Assembly (NCBI GenBank): GCA_963798275.1
Contig: CAWCTB010000005.1
Span: 1 to 64,000, forward strand
Direction: 5' to 3'
DNA length: 64,000 bases
Source: CAWCTB01 sp963798275
Lineage (GTDB): Bacteria; Acidobacteriota; Terriglobia; Terriglobales; Acidobacteriaceae
In this document: positions 18,089 to 35,152 of the stretch, piece after piece
How the letters are laid out: every line of letters begins with the position of its first letter
Position numbering within the stretch: position 1 is the first letter of the stretch
Translations under genes and position numbers: made by a program
The notes under the pieces: model-generated
The model's database searches: none
What the model was told of the DNA's origin: nothing
Seen by the model: the letters and a program-made list of their open reading frames with translations, nothing else

Positions 18089-18678
18089 TGTGCGCCTCCT
18101 TGCAGTACGGGCCGCAGTGCGTTTACGCCGCGATAGAGGCGCGTTTTCACTGTGGCCAATGGGATGTTGATCAATTGCGCGATCTCCTCAAGTTTCATCT
18201 GTTCGTGAATGCGCAGTACCAGCACCTCGCGAAAGATCGGGGATATCGTGTTGAGTGCCGCTTCCAGTTGCGCGCTGGTCTCGTTCGCTGCCGCTTGTTC
18301 GAATGGGGTTGGGCGGGCGTCGGCAACTTCAAACGGTGCGCCTTCTTCCGGGTCGAGCATTTCGTCGAGACTGGAGGGATTGCGCCGGCGCAGGTAGTCG
18401 ATGCCGACGTTATGCGCGATGGTCAGCAGCCAGGTAACGAAGCGGCTGCGTCCGTCGTAGAGGTGCCCTTTCTCCAGCACGCGCACCCAGGTTTCCTGGA
18501 AGAGGTCTTCGGCGGTGGCGTGGTTGCCGGTCAGATGCAACAGGTAGCGCAACAGGCGATGCTGATACTGCACGATCAATTCATCGAGCAGTTCAGGATC
18601 GCGATGACGCAGGCCACGGGCTATCCGAGTCTCTTCGGTTTCCATCGTGAGCAGCGAACTGAAGGTGGTGGCAATCAT
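18085..18678 (-). CDS. ECF RNA polymerase sigma factor
   Basis: A 197-residue sigma-70-family factor of the extracytoplasmic function group. Region 2 spans about residues 30-95 (YQHRLLRYLLHLTGNHATAE, DLFQETWVRVLEK, FVTWLLTIAHNVGIDYLRRR) and region 4 spans 135-185 (LNTISPIFREVLVLRIHEQM, EEIAQLINIPLATVKTRLYRG). There is no region 3. It is the first gene of a three-gene overlapping operon with its anti-sigma. It is divergent from lpdA, with about 150 bases between them. Such operons are often autoregulated; no promoter of its own class could be recognised. Confidence 0.9.
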   Translation of the reverse strand: MIATTFSSLLTMETEETRIARGLRHRDPELLDELIVQYQHRLLRYLLHLTGNHATAEDLFQETWVRVLEKGHLYDGRSRFVTWLLTIAHNVGIDYLRRRNPSSLDEMLDPEEGAPFEVADARPTPFEQAAANETSAQLEAALNTISPIFREVLVLRIHEQMKLEEIAQLINIPLATVKTRLYRGVNALRPVLQGGAQ

Positions 18679-18817
18679 GCTAACCGGATATACGGATGGC
18701 GCGCCAGAAAAGACTCAGGGCCGCTTAGTCCAGCGGAATCAGGAGGCTGGCGCGGCCCTGCTTCGTTCCTGATTTACAATCATCTGTTTGTTGTCAGCAC
18801 CAAGTACAAATCTGTAG

Positions 18818-20250
<1,433 letters not shown>

Positions 20251-20254
20251 GAAC

Positions 20255-21073
20255 CTACACCAGCCGCTCCGGCGCCCAGACTAGGACTTTCAACTCGCGG
20301 GAGAAGTACGTGAGCGAGGGCTGGCTGGTGAGGGCAATGCCAGCCACTGACGCCATCGTGTTCTGCTCCACCGTGCAACTGGCGTCTTGCAATGACCAGG
20401 GCAGATGGTGGATTTCACCGCGGTAGAGCCGCTTGCGGTTGCAGGCATACAGGCAGTAGCGCTCGCTGAGGAAGTGCTCGATCGATCCGGGCACGGCATG
20501 AAAGGCGGCGGAGGTGGGCCGATAGCTTCCGCGGAACTCGGCGGGCTTGGGCCCGTGTTCGCGTTTCGAGCGGTACTCGATGGTGTCTGTGCCGCGCCCC
20601 TTCATCTTCATGCCCGCCTTCCAGTACGGCAGCCGGTAGAAGATGCGCCCTCCCCAGACTGCGGAAAGATTGCCGGCATCGAGGCTGAAGAAATACACGC
20701 CCGGCTTGCCGCCATAGGTCACGTACGTCCGGACATTCAGCTCAGGAAAACGCGAAACCCACGGCAGCCACGGAGCGACCGGCGGACGCAGGTGGTCGAT
20801 CTGGAAAGGAGTGATGGAAACCCAGGCGCGCTGCTGATAGGTGTCGAGCGTGAGCAGTTCCGGCACCAGCGGACGCAGCGTCTCAGGCTCTATGTCATAG
20901 TGCAGGAAGAGCAGGTCGTTCCAGCGCTGGGTCATGACCCAGGGAGCCATGGGCGCGGGCCAGGGGCGATGACCGGTAGCGAACAAAAGGGAATCAGGGC
21001 CCAGCCAGCGAGTGCGCACCTCCTCATCGGCCAGGCCGGCTGGCCGGCGCCGGTCGGGCGCTTCCGGCGACAC
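20255..21073 (-). CDS. DUF2071 family protein (YqjF-like)
   Basis: A 272-residue protein of the DUF2071/COG3361 family, function unknown. Family-type blocks are MTQRWNDLLFLHYDIEPETL at about residue 47, VPELLTLDTYQQRAWVSITP, PELNVRTYVTYGGKPGVYFF, SLDAGNLSAVWGGRIFYRLP and FLSERYCLYA. These proteins often lie near ECF sigma or redox genes. It ends just past lpdA in convergent orientation and starts close to the stop of the next gene upstream, so the two leftward genes may form an operon. Confidence 0.8.
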   Translation of the reverse strand: MSPEAPDRRRPAGLADEEVRTRWLGPDSLLFATGHRPWPAPMAPWVMTQRWNDLLFLHYDIEPETLRPLVPELLTLDTYQQRAWVSITPFQIDHLRPPVAPWLPWVSRFPELNVRTYVTYGGKPGVYFFSLDAGNLSAVWGGRIFYRLPYWKAGMKMKGRGTDTIEYRSKREHGPKPAEFRGSYRPTSAAFHAVPGSIEHFLSERYCLYACNRKRLYRGEIHHLPWSLQDASCTVEQNTMASVAGIALTSQPSLTYFSRELKVLVWAPERLV

Positions 21074-21078
21074 GGAAG

Positions 21079-21924
21079 TTAGTGCTGTCCCATGGCGGCG
21101 CTGGGCGGGGAAAGCGAAGCCGAGACTGGCTGCAACTGATAGTCGCGGTGATAGACGTCAACCACGGTCTTCCCCACCAGGCGGGCTTGCGCGGTGGTGT
21201 GCAGGTGAGAGGGGAATATGTAATGCCCCACTTCGGCGAAGTCCTGTACGAATTCAATCTTTCGAACGAAAAACGACGGCGACTTCGCGACCGTTCCCTC
21301 GGAACGCATCAGCGCGCCGGTTTGGGCGTCGAGGTACATGCGCCCCTTGAACAGGCCGATGCGTTTCTGCCGCGGCTTCACCTGGTACACATGCACGGAG
21401 CGGCCGTTCAGCTCCTGCAGTCCCTTGTAGGAGAACTTGTAATTCTCGCTGGTAAGCGCCTGCCGCGAATGATCACCCTTCGCGACATAATCTACTTCCG
21501 ACTGCAGCACGCGCGAAATCACGTTGGACTTGACGAACGTGTCGCCGGTGAAGTGCACCGGTTTGTAACTGAGCGAGGTAGGCGCGACGTAGGCGCGCTC
21601 CAACTCGAAGGCGCCGCGCTGCGCGGTCTCGGGCAACTCGGCCATGACCAGCGTTTCGTCGGTATAGGACCCCAGTTGGGATTCCTGCTCGTGGCCGCGG
21701 TTCTCGTACGCCTGTAACGCCAACTCCGGACTCATGATGGGCAGCGCAACGCGAGTCGGCGACGAGCTATCCAGGTCAGGCAGACGCACGCCGTCGGCGG
21801 CGCCAAACCGCGAGAGCACGCTGGGAGGATCGAAGCGCGATTCTTGTGCGATGCCCGCTACTGGAAGAAAACCAAGGCTCAAAACAAGAACTGCTGAGGA
21901 TTTGAAGAAAGAAGGCACACTCAT
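21079..21924 (-). CDS. exported LolA-like/outer-membrane lipoprotein-sorting-type protein
   Basis: About 281 residues from the third clustered methionine, with a signal peptide (FFKSSAVLVLSLGFLPVAGIA). The mature part has beta-rich blocks such as YKFSYKGLQELNGRSVHVYQ and RIGLFKGRMYLDAQTGALMR, a pattern seen in proteins of the LolA-like fold that carry lipids across the periplasm. The match is to the general pattern only, so function is uncertain. It sits six bases from the DUF2071 stop. A second protein of similar pattern is encoded at 47750-48640. Confidence 0.55.
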   Translation of the reverse strand: MSVPSFFKSSAVLVLSLGFLPVAGIAQESRFDPPSVLSRFGAADGVRLPDLDSSSPTRVALPIMSPELALQAYENRGHEQESQLGSYTDETLVMAELPETAQRGAFELERAYVAPTSLSYKPVHFTGDTFVKSNVISRVLQSEVDYVAKGDHSRQALTSENYKFSYKGLQELNGRSVHVYQVKPRQKRIGLFKGRMYLDAQTGALMRSEGTVAKSPSFFVRKIEFVQDFAEVGHYIFPSHLHTTAQARLVGKTVVDVYHRDYQLQPVSASLSPPSAAMGQH

Positions 21925-22064
21925 CATGTATAGCAGTCTCAATTATACCCTGAATTTACGACTTACGGGCCGGGGAGTTCCGAGTTCGCCACGGTTTTCC
22001 TCAGCCCGCCGGAACAGCCATTGCTGAATGCTGCTCTACAAAATAAGATTCATTGCAAAGCCAT

Positions 22065-23644
22065 ATGGTTACAAAACCCATCACCGAATCCAGCGAAATT
22101 CAGTCGAAAACGTCCGGCGACCCCGAGGTGTACGCGGTTCATGGCGCCGACCCGGAAGTGCAGGCGTACGGGATGGCCAAGTATTCGCGTTCGGCGCTCT
22201 CGCTGCGCGAATCGCTGGCCGAGCTCAACGAGCAGAAGGCGGAGAAGTTCCTCAACACCTTCTACTTCCAGTACGGCCACCGCAGCATCGCTGACCTGGC
22301 GCATGTCGCCTTCGCGATCGAAAAGCTCTCGATCCTGGCGGCCACCATTGCGGTTGACGAACCGCGCTGGGACGGGCAGGAACGCTCCACCCGCTATCAG
22401 GACTTCCAGAAAAGCGGTTATTTCGTTCCCGATTTTGCGGACGACGGCGCTGCCCACAGGCTCTACCGCGAGACCATCGACCTGCTGTTTGCCGAGTATC
22501 GCTACTTCTCCGGAGCGATGTTCGAGTTCCTCCGTGACCGCACTCCGAAGCCGGATGACATGAAGCAGGACGCGTACGACCGCACGCTGCGAGCGCGAGC
22601 GTTCGACCTGTCCCGCTATCTTTTGCCGCTGGCAACCAACACATCGCTGGGCCAGATTGTCAGTGCGCGCACCCTGGAAAATCAGGTGTCGCGGCTACTG
22701 TCGCACACCCATGCCGAGGTACGCCGGCTGGGCGAGCTGCTGAAGCAGGCCGCGCGCGAACCGGCGTACAACGTGAACCAGGACACCGCGCAGCAGCTGC
22801 TCGAACAAATTCGCCGCGAAGCTCCGGCAGTTACCGGGGCGGCCGAGCGGGTGCTGCTGCGCGAAGTGCGCGTTTCCCCAACACTGGTGAAGTACGCCGA
22901 GCCCAACGCCTACGAACTGCGAGACCCGGCGCGCGTTGAGCGCGGCCGCGGCTGAAGTTACTCGGTTCGTTGCCGATCGACCCCGCACCGCTCGTCGACC
23001 TGCTTGACGATGAGCCGCTCGACATCGAACTCGCAGCCACGCTCCTCTACCAATACGCGCACCACTCTTATCGGCAGATTCGCCGGGTAGTTGAGGCCAT
23101 GCCGGAGGCGCCGGCGCGCACGAGATCATCGAACTGGGCATGCGGCATCGCGGGCGCTTCGATGAAGTCGCGCGCACCTTCAACGCCGGGCAGCGCTTCC
23201 GCTTCGACATCCTGATGGACATTGGCGGCTTCCGCGACATGCACCGCCATCGCCGCTGTGTGCAGATCATGCAGGCGTACACCACCAAGCATGGCTACGA
23301 CATGCCGCAGGAAATCAAAACGGCGGGGCTGGCGAAGCGATATGCGGAGACGATGGAGAGACGCGCGCTCGTCCGCGGCACAACTCGCGTCCCGCAACGC
23401 TGCCGAAGCCGAGGAGCAATCGCAGTACGTCATTCCTCTGGCTTTTCGCAAGCGCACCCTGTTCAAGATGGACTTCGCCGAGGCGCTGTACATCAGCGAA
23501 CTGAGAACGGGGGTGGCCGGGCACTTTTCCTATCGCAACGTGGCCTACGCTATGTATGAGGCGGTGGCCGAGCGCTATCCGGCGCTGGCCAAGTACTTCC
23601 GGGTGACGGATGTGCGGGAGCCGGTGGATTTGCTGAAGCGTTAG
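22065..23644 (+). CDS. thyX: FAD-dependent thymidylate synthase ThyX, two-domain form (frameshifted)
   Basis: ThyX makes dTMP from dUMP with reduced flavin and methylene-tetrahydrofolate. The first half has [40 protein letters not shown] and [12 protein letters not shown], a ThyX-like signature. The second half has [40 protein letters not shown] and [13 protein letters not shown]. Three frame changes, near 22945, 23110 and 23358, split it; rebuilt it is about 525 residues, roughly twice single-domain ThyX, as in the long two-domain members. ATG at 22065 is chosen from several. With recA downstream it forms a DNA-metabolism pair, but each probably has its own promoter. Confidence 0.8.
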
Positions 23645-23855
23645 CCGGTTACCTTCGTTATCCCTATCGCACAAAATTTCGCTATTTGTTCGCCCTTGAC
23701 CAGGTGTATACTTCGCTGTCAGTCACTCATGCGCCTCCCCCGAAATCGACGCCAAACTGCGGCGGCGCCTGCCCCACTGACCCAACGCAATTCATATCCA
23801 TTAGCTCTCCCGCCGAGAAGCTGCAGCGGGAGGTAGCGACCAAGGAGCGGCATTC

Positions 23856-24993
23856 ATGGCAGACGAAAATGCAGAGAAAAATAAAGCTATCGATCTGGCG
23901 ATGTCTCAGATCGACAAGCAGTTCGGCAAGGGCTCCATCATGCGGTTGGGGAGCAAGGGGGCAGTGGTCCCTATCTCCGTCATTCCAACCGGGGCTATTT
24001 CATTCGACGCAGCACTCAGGCGTAGGCGGGGTGCCGCGGGGGCGCGTGGTCGAGATCTTCGGGCCGGAATCTTCCGGCAAGACCACCATCGCGTTGCAGG
24101 TAATCGCCGAGGCGCAGAAAGCGGGAGGCATGGCGGCGTTCGTGGACGCGGAGCATGCGCTGGACCCGATCTACGCCCGGAAGCTGGGAGTGGACGTGGA
24201 TAACCTGCTGGTTTCGCAGCCGGACTACGGCGAGCAGGCGTTGGAAATCGCCGAAGCACTGGTCCGCTCGAATGCCATCGATGTGCTGGTGGTGGACTCG
24301 GTGGCGGCGCTGGTGCCCAAAGCCGAACTGGACGGCGAGATGGGCGACAGCCACATGGGCCTGCAGGCGCGCCTGATGTCGCAGGCCCTGCGCAAGCTGA
24401 CCGGCATCGTCTCCAAGTCGAATACCTGCTTCATCTTCATCAACCAGATCCGCGAAAAGATCGGGGTGATGTTTGGCAACCCCGAAACCACGACCGGCGG
24501 CCGCGCCCTGAAGTTTTATTCGTCCGTCCGTATCGATATTCGCCGCATTGCGGCCATCAAGGATGGCGACACGGTGGTGGGATCGCGCACCAAGGTGAAG
24601 ATCGTGAAAAACAAGACGGCTGCGCCCTTCCGCGAGGCCGAATTCGACATCATCTACGGGGAAGGCATTTCGCGCGAAGGCGACTTGCTGGATCTCGCTG
24701 TGGCACAAAATCTGGTGGAGAAGTCGGGCTCCTGGTTCAGCTACAAGGCCGATCGCATCGGGCAGGGCCGGGAGAACGCGCGCCAGTTCCTGAAGGACAA
24801 TCCCGACATCCGCGCCAAGCTGGAGGCGGAGGTTCGCAAGGCGCTGGGGCTGATCACGCCAGACGAGAGAGCCAAGGCGGCAGGCGCGGCGGCTGACGAA
24901 AAATCGAAAACGGCAGGGGCCCTTCCGGAGGTTCCGCCCGTGCTGGCGGCTGCGGCACATTCGTCGGCCAAGACCCCGGCAGCGCGCAAGTAA
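23856..24993 (+). CDS. recA: recombinase RecA (one frameshift)
   Basis: RecA forms filaments on single-stranded DNA and drives recombination and SOS induction. N-terminal [20 protein letters not shown], Walker [30 protein letters not shown] (Walker B and L1 start), [37 protein letters not shown] (L2) and [16 protein letters not shown] are all present. One extra base near 24018 breaks [15 protein letters not shown]; RecA is continuous here in all bacteria, so this is almost surely an error. The C-terminal tail is Ala- and Lys-rich. Upstream, TATACT near 23707 may be a -10; no SOS box could be recognised. Confidence 0.95.
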
Positions 24994-25045
24994 ATCGAGC
25001 GAGGTTGCAGGACACGGGATCCCGCCTGGGGTCCCGTGTGACGTT

Positions 25046-25646
25046 ATGCCGGCAATGACCCCCACCGACGTGACTTTCTTCCCGTCGCCCGCGGCTTTCC
25101 GCCGGTGGCTGGAGAAGCATCATGCCAAGGCGCTGGTTCTGTGGGTTGGCTTCTACAAGAAGGACTCGGGCCGGCCAAGCATCACCTATCCGGAAGCGCT
25201 CGATGAGGCGCTTTGCTATGGATGGATCGATGGCATCCGCAAGGCCGTTGATGATGTCTAGTTACACCGTCCGCTTCACGCCACGTAAGCCGGATAGCAT
25301 CTGGAGCCTGGTAAACATCCGTCACGTTGACCGGCTGACGAAACTCGGTCGCATGATGCCGCCGGGCATCGTTGCCTTCGAATCCCGCGACGAAGAGAAG
25401 TCGAAACGGTATTCGTACGAGAATCACCTGCGTAAGCTTGACGGCAGCTATGAGAAGAAGTTCCGCTCCAGGAAGAAGGCGTGGAAATTCTTCGAAGCGC
25501 AGGCGCCCTGGTATCGCCGGACGGCCAGCTGGTGGGTGACCAGTGCCAAGCGGGAAGAGACCCGTCGAAAGCGCCTGGAATTCCTGATTGAGGTATCGGA
25601 CGAGCAGCAGCGTCTGCCACAGTTGACCAGCAAGAAGAAAGCTTGA
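25046..25646 (+). CDS. YdeI/OmpD-associated family protein (frameshifted)
   Basis: The family is small, cytoplasmic and poorly characterised, sometimes linked to resistance to cationic peptides. Blocks are FFPSPAAFRRWLEKHHAKAL, KKDSGRPSITYPEALDEALC, YGWIDGIRKAVDD, and after a frame change SYTVRFTPRKPDSIWSLVNI, ending with AWKFFEAQAPWYRRTASWWV. One extra T near 25259 creates a stop; removing it gives about 199 residues, the normal size. It follows recA by about 50 bases and may be co-transcribed, although function gives no reason for that. Confidence 0.8.
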
Positions 25647-25727
25647 GGTGAGTCGTGAGGGCGATTTATCGGCCGCCATCCACAGATTCATCTCGACGGG
25701 AAGCCCGGCCTGGACTCCGCCGTCCTT

Positions 25728-26126
25728 TTAGATCTCCTGGAGCCGGCGCACGGTGCGCTCGTCCTCCACGTTACCGGTGTTGAGCGTGGTCTTCGGTTCC
25801 AGCAACATGATGTGGGTTTCTTCTTCGGCTGATGGCAGGTGTTCGACACCGTGCGGGATGATGATGAACTCGCCCGGGTTGATCACAAACTCGCGCTCGC
25901 CTCCGTTCTGGCGCACTCGCATGCGCAGGGTACCCTTCACCACGAAGAACAATTCGTCTTCCACCTCGTGATGGTGCCAGACGAACTCGCCCTGCAGCTT
26001 CACCAGCTTGACGTACGAATCGTTCACCTGGCCAACGATCTTAGGACTGTAGTGATCAGTGAATAGAGCAAACTTTTGCGAGAGGCTGACCTTCTCCAGT
26101 GCCATATTCATGCCAGCTTGGATCAC
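25728..26126 (-). CDS. cupin-domain protein
   Basis: A single-domain cupin of 132 residues. Motif 1 is WHHHEVEDELFFVVKGTLRM with two histidines and a glutamate as metal ligands. Motif 2 is GEFIIIPHGVEHLP with the fourth ligand. Small cupins of this kind may be isomerases, dioxygenases or sugar-binding sensors, and nothing here decides which. The start could be at 26126 or at a methionine at residue 6 or 8. It is divergent from the CPBP protease gene with about 47 bases between start codons, so they share a promoter region. Confidence 0.8.
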   Translation of the reverse strand: MIQAGMNMALEKVSLSQKFALFTDHYSPKIVGQVNDSYVKLVKLQGEFVWHHHEVEDELFFVVKGTLRMRVRQNGGEREFVINPGEFIIIPHGVEHLPSAEEETHIMLLEPKTTLNTGNVEDERTVRRLQEI

Positions 26127-26173
26127 CTTGAGCCGAGGGAACGATTCTGCATTTCGTCACGTACAGCCATCTT

Positions 26174-26842
26174 ATGCACGTTGAAGAAATGGTGGTTCAC
26201 CGACCAGAGAACACGACCCGCACCTGGATCGCCGTGATCTTTTGCCTGTTCGTCTTTCTGCCCATCCGGACCTTCATCCACTGGATCGCGCCGACACAGA
26301 CAACAGACAGCGCCGCGCTGCGGGAAGGGCTGATCCTGGCCTGTGCCGGCGGCCTGCTGCTGTTTGTCCGCTACGTCGAAAAGCTGCCGTTTACGTCCAT
26401 TGGCATCGGCACGAGTGTGTGGTGGAAGTCGGTGCTGTGGGCGCTGGTGATGACGGCGCTATGTTTCGCCGCGGCGGGCGTAATCATTCACCTCACGAAA
26501 TTCGATGGTGGGACACACGCCCACGACCTCGACCGGCTGCCACTATGGCTGGTGATGGTCATTGTGTTGCGCGCAGGATTTGTCGAGGAGTTGTTCTTCC
26601 GCGGGTATGCCATCGAACGGCTGCAGTCGCTGGGGTGGCCGCGGGCCGCTGCGGCGCTGGTTCCGTTCGTGGTTTTCGCACTGCTGCACTACAGCGGCGG
26701 CGCCATGAACGCCGTGATGGCGTTCGTTATCGGCGGCATACTGACGCTGTTCTATCTGTGGCGACGCGATCTGGTGGCCAACATGATCGCCCACTTCCTG
26801 GTGGACTTTATCGCGAACGTGGTTCCGCGGCTGGTGCGCTGA
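26174..26842 (+). CDS. CPBP-family intramembrane glutamic protease
   Basis: A 222-residue membrane protein of the CPBP/Abi (Rce1-like) family. Several hydrophobic helices flank the active-site motifs: FVEELFFRGYAIERL with the EExxxR core at about residues 139-144, FALLHYSGG at about 176, and HFLVDFIANV at the C-terminus. Family members cleave prenylated or other membrane substrates, or protect against bacteriocins. The substrate is unknown here. It converges on gyrA with about 90 bases between stops, containing a weak GGGGA/TCCCC hairpin without a T run. Confidence 0.85.
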   Translation: MHVEEMVVHRPENTTRTWIAVIFCLFVFLPIRTFIHWIAPTQTTDSAALREGLILACAGGLLLFVRYVEKLPFTSIGIGTSVWWKSVLWALVMTALCFAAAGVIIHLTKFDGGTHAHDLDRLPLWLVMVIVLRAGFVEELFFRGYAIERLQSLGWPRAAAALVPFVVFALLHYSGGAMNAVMAFVIGGILTLFYLWRRDLVANMIAHFLVDFIANVVPRLVR

Positions 26843-26932
26843 GCTGATTTCGTCGATTCCAGACCGGGGAGGATTATTCCCCACCCTTGCGCAACGAGCG
26901 GCGAAAGGATGGGGAATGCACTCCGATCCAAC

Positions 26933-29596
<2,664 letters not shown>

Positions 29597-29803
29597 GAAT
29601 GAGCTTTTTCAGCCGTCAGCTACACAGCCGCCAGCTTTTCCTTCCTCAGGTTGCGGCTTCGCCGCGGATCACTGCAGAGTTTCGAAACTGACTGCGGACA
29701 CCGGCCCGACTCAGGCCGCACTTTACTGGAGCCCAAAGGGGCCGCCGAATGGTGCGTAAGTGCTTGCAATGTCAGGAGTTGATCCACTCGAAGAGCACTG
29801 CTG
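29597..29803. other. gyrA leader with repeat fragments
   Basis: No gene is seen. The stretch holds a 'cagccgtcagctacacagccgcc' type fragment near 29610-29635, shared in pattern with 15830-15870 and 41876-41936, and a TTTCGAAAC palindrome near 29672. Confidence 0.4.
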
Positions 29804-29812
29804 ATTATAGCA
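29804..29812 (-). promoter_or_regulatory. extended -10 promoter of gyrA
   Basis: On the minus strand TGC immediately before TATAAT (29804-29809) makes an extended -10 element; no good -35 is present. The resulting leader to the gyrA start is about 200 bases and includes part of a dispersed repeat near 29650-29715. Confidence 0.55.
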
Positions 29813-29920
29813 CAGGCACGGCACTGGGATACGCGAGCAAGTGCTTATTATTCAGTTGTTTGCGAAGACAATGAGCATTGCGCTGAGCGAGCTGAAATCG
29901 ACCCCTCTTGAGGCTGAAAT

Positions 29921-30700
29921 TCAGGGCAGAATGGCCGCCACTTTGTTGGGAACGGAATCATCTGGGGCGGGCGCGCTCTGGCGCGGAACCGCCGGAGACT
30001 TGCTGTGTGAGCGGGATTGCGCGACCGGCACTTTGAATTCGACACCCTGATCGTCGTTGATTTTGACGGTGGCTGGAACGTCGAGGTCTGCGAGCGCGAT
30101 TTTTTGGGTGCGCTTGTCGAACACGTAAATGGTCTGTCCCATGATGGCGTAGTTGTTGACTTCCTGCTGGCGACCGTCGCGAAAGACGAGGATGGTCGGA
30201 ACTCCAGGCTGCGGTTCCCTCTGCTTCTCTGGTAGAACTGGGGCCGGAGACTCCTGGGTCATCTCGTCGGTTGGAATTGCCGCTCTCGCAGGGGCCTGCT
30301 CGATGATGATGTGCAGGGTTTGTTCGCTCGGGGCAGATGGGCCGGTCGGTGGACCGGAATACATGTACGGGCCGCTGGTGCCGGGGTCATATCCAGGATC
30401 GTAGGAGGGGTAGAGGTAATACGGTACGGCGCTGCCGATCCCATATCCGTAGCCGTAACCGTAGCCATTATAGCCGGGCCGGTTGCGGAACCCATGGCCA
30501 TGAGGGCCGTACGGCACGTTCGATGGGCGCGCGTATCCGTAGCCATACGGGCCCAGCGACGTCACACTAGCCGGAGCGTTGGGAAGATAGGGATAAACGT
30601 GGTTCGGGATGGAGGTGGCCAGCGGAGGTATGCCGTGGATCTGCGCGGCGGCGACGCCGGTCAGAGTGGCGCACGCGAGCAGCAGCAGCACACGACGCAT
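29921..30700 (-). CDS. exported Gly/Tyr/Pro-rich hypothetical protein
   Basis: A 259-residue protein not assigned to a family. A signal peptide (VLLLLACATLTGVAAA) is followed by a low-complexity region rich in Tyr, Gly and Pro at about residues 40-120 (NGYGYGYGYGIG). The C-terminal third has an ordered strand pattern, VPTILVFRDGRQQEVNNYAI followed by GQTIYVFDKRTQKIALADLD, that recurs in acidobacterial exported proteins next to membrane or surface genes. It may be a surface or periplasmic protein. It lies upstream of gyrA and downstream of the glycosyltransferase-like gene, in the same direction. Confidence 0.65.
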   Translation of the reverse strand: MRRVLLLLACATLTGVAAAQIHGIPPLATSIPNHVYPYLPNAPASVTSLGPYGYGYARPSNVPYGPHGHGFRNRPGYNGYGYGYGYGIGSAVPYYLYPSYDPGYDPGTSGPYMYSGPPTGPSAPSEQTLHIIIEQAPARAAIPTDEMTQESPAPVLPEKQREPQPGVPTILVFRDGRQQEVNNYAIMGQTIYVFDKRTQKIALADLDVPATVKINDDQGVEFKVPVAQSRSHSKSPAVPRQSAPAPDDSVPNKVAAILP

Positions 30701-30783
30701 CCGAACAGCCTGTGCATGCCGGACTGTGGAGACTCCCGCATGGGACCCTTACTTCTCTCAACCCTTTGGATGCCCGGAAGTTG

Positions 30784-31941
30784 TCATCGGATGCTGGCAT
30801 GCCGAAGCTCCAGCAGTCCGTAGACATCGAGCATGGCGTTGGCGATCAACGCGCCTACGATCACCGCATTCGCGAACACCGCATAGCGAGTTTCCAGCAG
30901 GTCGATGGCGACTCCTGAGACGAACAGTATCAGAAAGGGGAGCGAAACGAACAAAAAAAGTACTCCCGATATGTGCTCGCTTCCCAATGCGGCCACGACC
31001 AGAACGATGGCGGTGATCAAGGGTGCGGCATTGCCGAAGAAGCGGGTTCGTTTCCAGGCGGCGAACGTGATCAACGCGCCGAGCATCAGGATCAGCGGTC
31101 CCAGGCCGCTCTGCAAATAAAACTGCCCCACCAGCATGTAAATCACGCGGGAGGAAAGCTGCCGGAGCGAGAACTCGAACCAATCGGCGTCCCGCAGGGA
31201 ACTGAGGAATTCGCCGACGTGATAGCCGTACAGCATCTGCAGCAGGAGAAGCGAGACCAGGCACGCGACTGCGAAGATGGCCAATGCCGCCCAGCGGCGG
31301 ACGTGACCGACCCACAGCATGAACGCGAGAGCCAGGGGCAAAAGGATCCAGAGCGAGAACTGAGCGCCGATACAGATGGCGATGGACAGTCCAAGCAGGA
31401 GGATGCGGCGCCAATTCCACAGCACGACTTCGCGCGGGGCGTATAGCGTATGGGCGACAGCGATGGCGGTGAAAATCACGCCGAAGGCCCCCCACGCGGC
31501 GAAGACGTCGTTCTGCACCTGGCTGGTGCGGGTGATCATGAGTGGAGAAAAACAGTAGAGCGAAAGGGCGATCAGCCCCGCGATGTTGCCGTAGAGCCTG
31601 CGCGCCACGTACCAGAGCGAGGCGCCCAGCATGACGCCGGCGAAAAGAAACGGCAGCCGGATGAGAAAGCGGTAATCGCTGAGCTGCGGGTATTTGATGG
31701 CGCCGCCGATCAGCTTGACGGGTATCCCGCCGAGTAGCGGCACCAGCGGCGAGCGCTCCGGCGAGCTGGCCATCGCCATGTGATCGAGTTGCAGCAAGCC
31801 GTCTTCGATGTAGCTGCCTTCCATCGAGGTGATCGGAACGTGTGCCATGAACCACAGGCATTGCAGGACAAAGCAGAGCAGCAACAGCAATGCGCCCACC
31901 TGCGGCAATCCAATGCGGGGCGCAAACTTGAAAGCAGACAT
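30784..31941 (-). CDS. glycosyltransferase family 39-like integral membrane protein
   Basis: About 385 residues with some ten hydrophobic helices (GALLLLLCFVLQCLWFM, LSIAICIGAQFSLWILLPLA, FAVACLVSLLLLQML). The N-terminal loop after helix 1 has SMEGSYIEDGLL with acidic residues and a following RLPFLFAGVMLG, a layout like GT39/PMT or ArnT-type transferases, which move sugars from lipid carriers to acceptors outside the inner membrane. Donor and acceptor are unknown. The methionine at 31941 (MSAFKFAP) is preferred because the 23 residues before it overlap the gyrB terminator. Confidence 0.6.
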   Translation of the reverse strand: MSAFKFAPRIGLPQVGALLLLLCFVLQCLWFMAHVPITSMEGSYIEDGLLQLDHMAMASSPERSPLVPLLGGIPVKLIGGAIKYPQLSDYRFLIRLPFLFAGVMLGASLWYVARRLYGNIAGLIALSLYCFSPLMITRTSQVQNDVFAAWGAFGVIFTAIAVAHTLYAPREVVLWNWRRILLLGLSIAICIGAQFSLWILLPLALAFMLWVGHVRRWAALAIFAVACLVSLLLLQMLYGYHVGEFLSSLRDADWFEFSLRQLSSRVIYMLVGQFYLQSGLGPLILMLGALITFAAWKRTRFFGNAAPLITAIVLVVAALGSEHISGVLFLFVSLPFLILFVSGVAIDLLETRYAVFANAVIVGALIANAMLDVYGLLELRHASIR

Positions 31942-31995
31942 GGGCGAAGCTTTGTTGTAACACGCCGGAGTCGGGGAGGCGAAAAGCCACGGACG

Positions 31996-32020
31996 AAAAA
32001 AGGGACGCATGGACGCGTCC
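31996..32020 (-). terminator. rho-independent terminator of gyrB
   Basis: On the minus strand GGACGC pairs with GCGTCC around a six-base loop and is followed by six Ts. It lies about 30 bases past the gyrB stop. Confidence 0.8.
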
Positions 32021-32048
32021 TCCTAGCAAAACGATGTCCCAAAGCAGA

Positions 32049-35152
<3,104 letters not shown>

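Noticed and set aside
23640..23855. SOS/LexA box before recA
   Set aside because: No inverted motif of a known LexA type could be recognised in the upstream region.
23856..24993. Programmed frameshift in recA
   Set aside because: No slippery sequence or shared motif; similar one-base insertions occur in many unrelated genes, so error explains it better.
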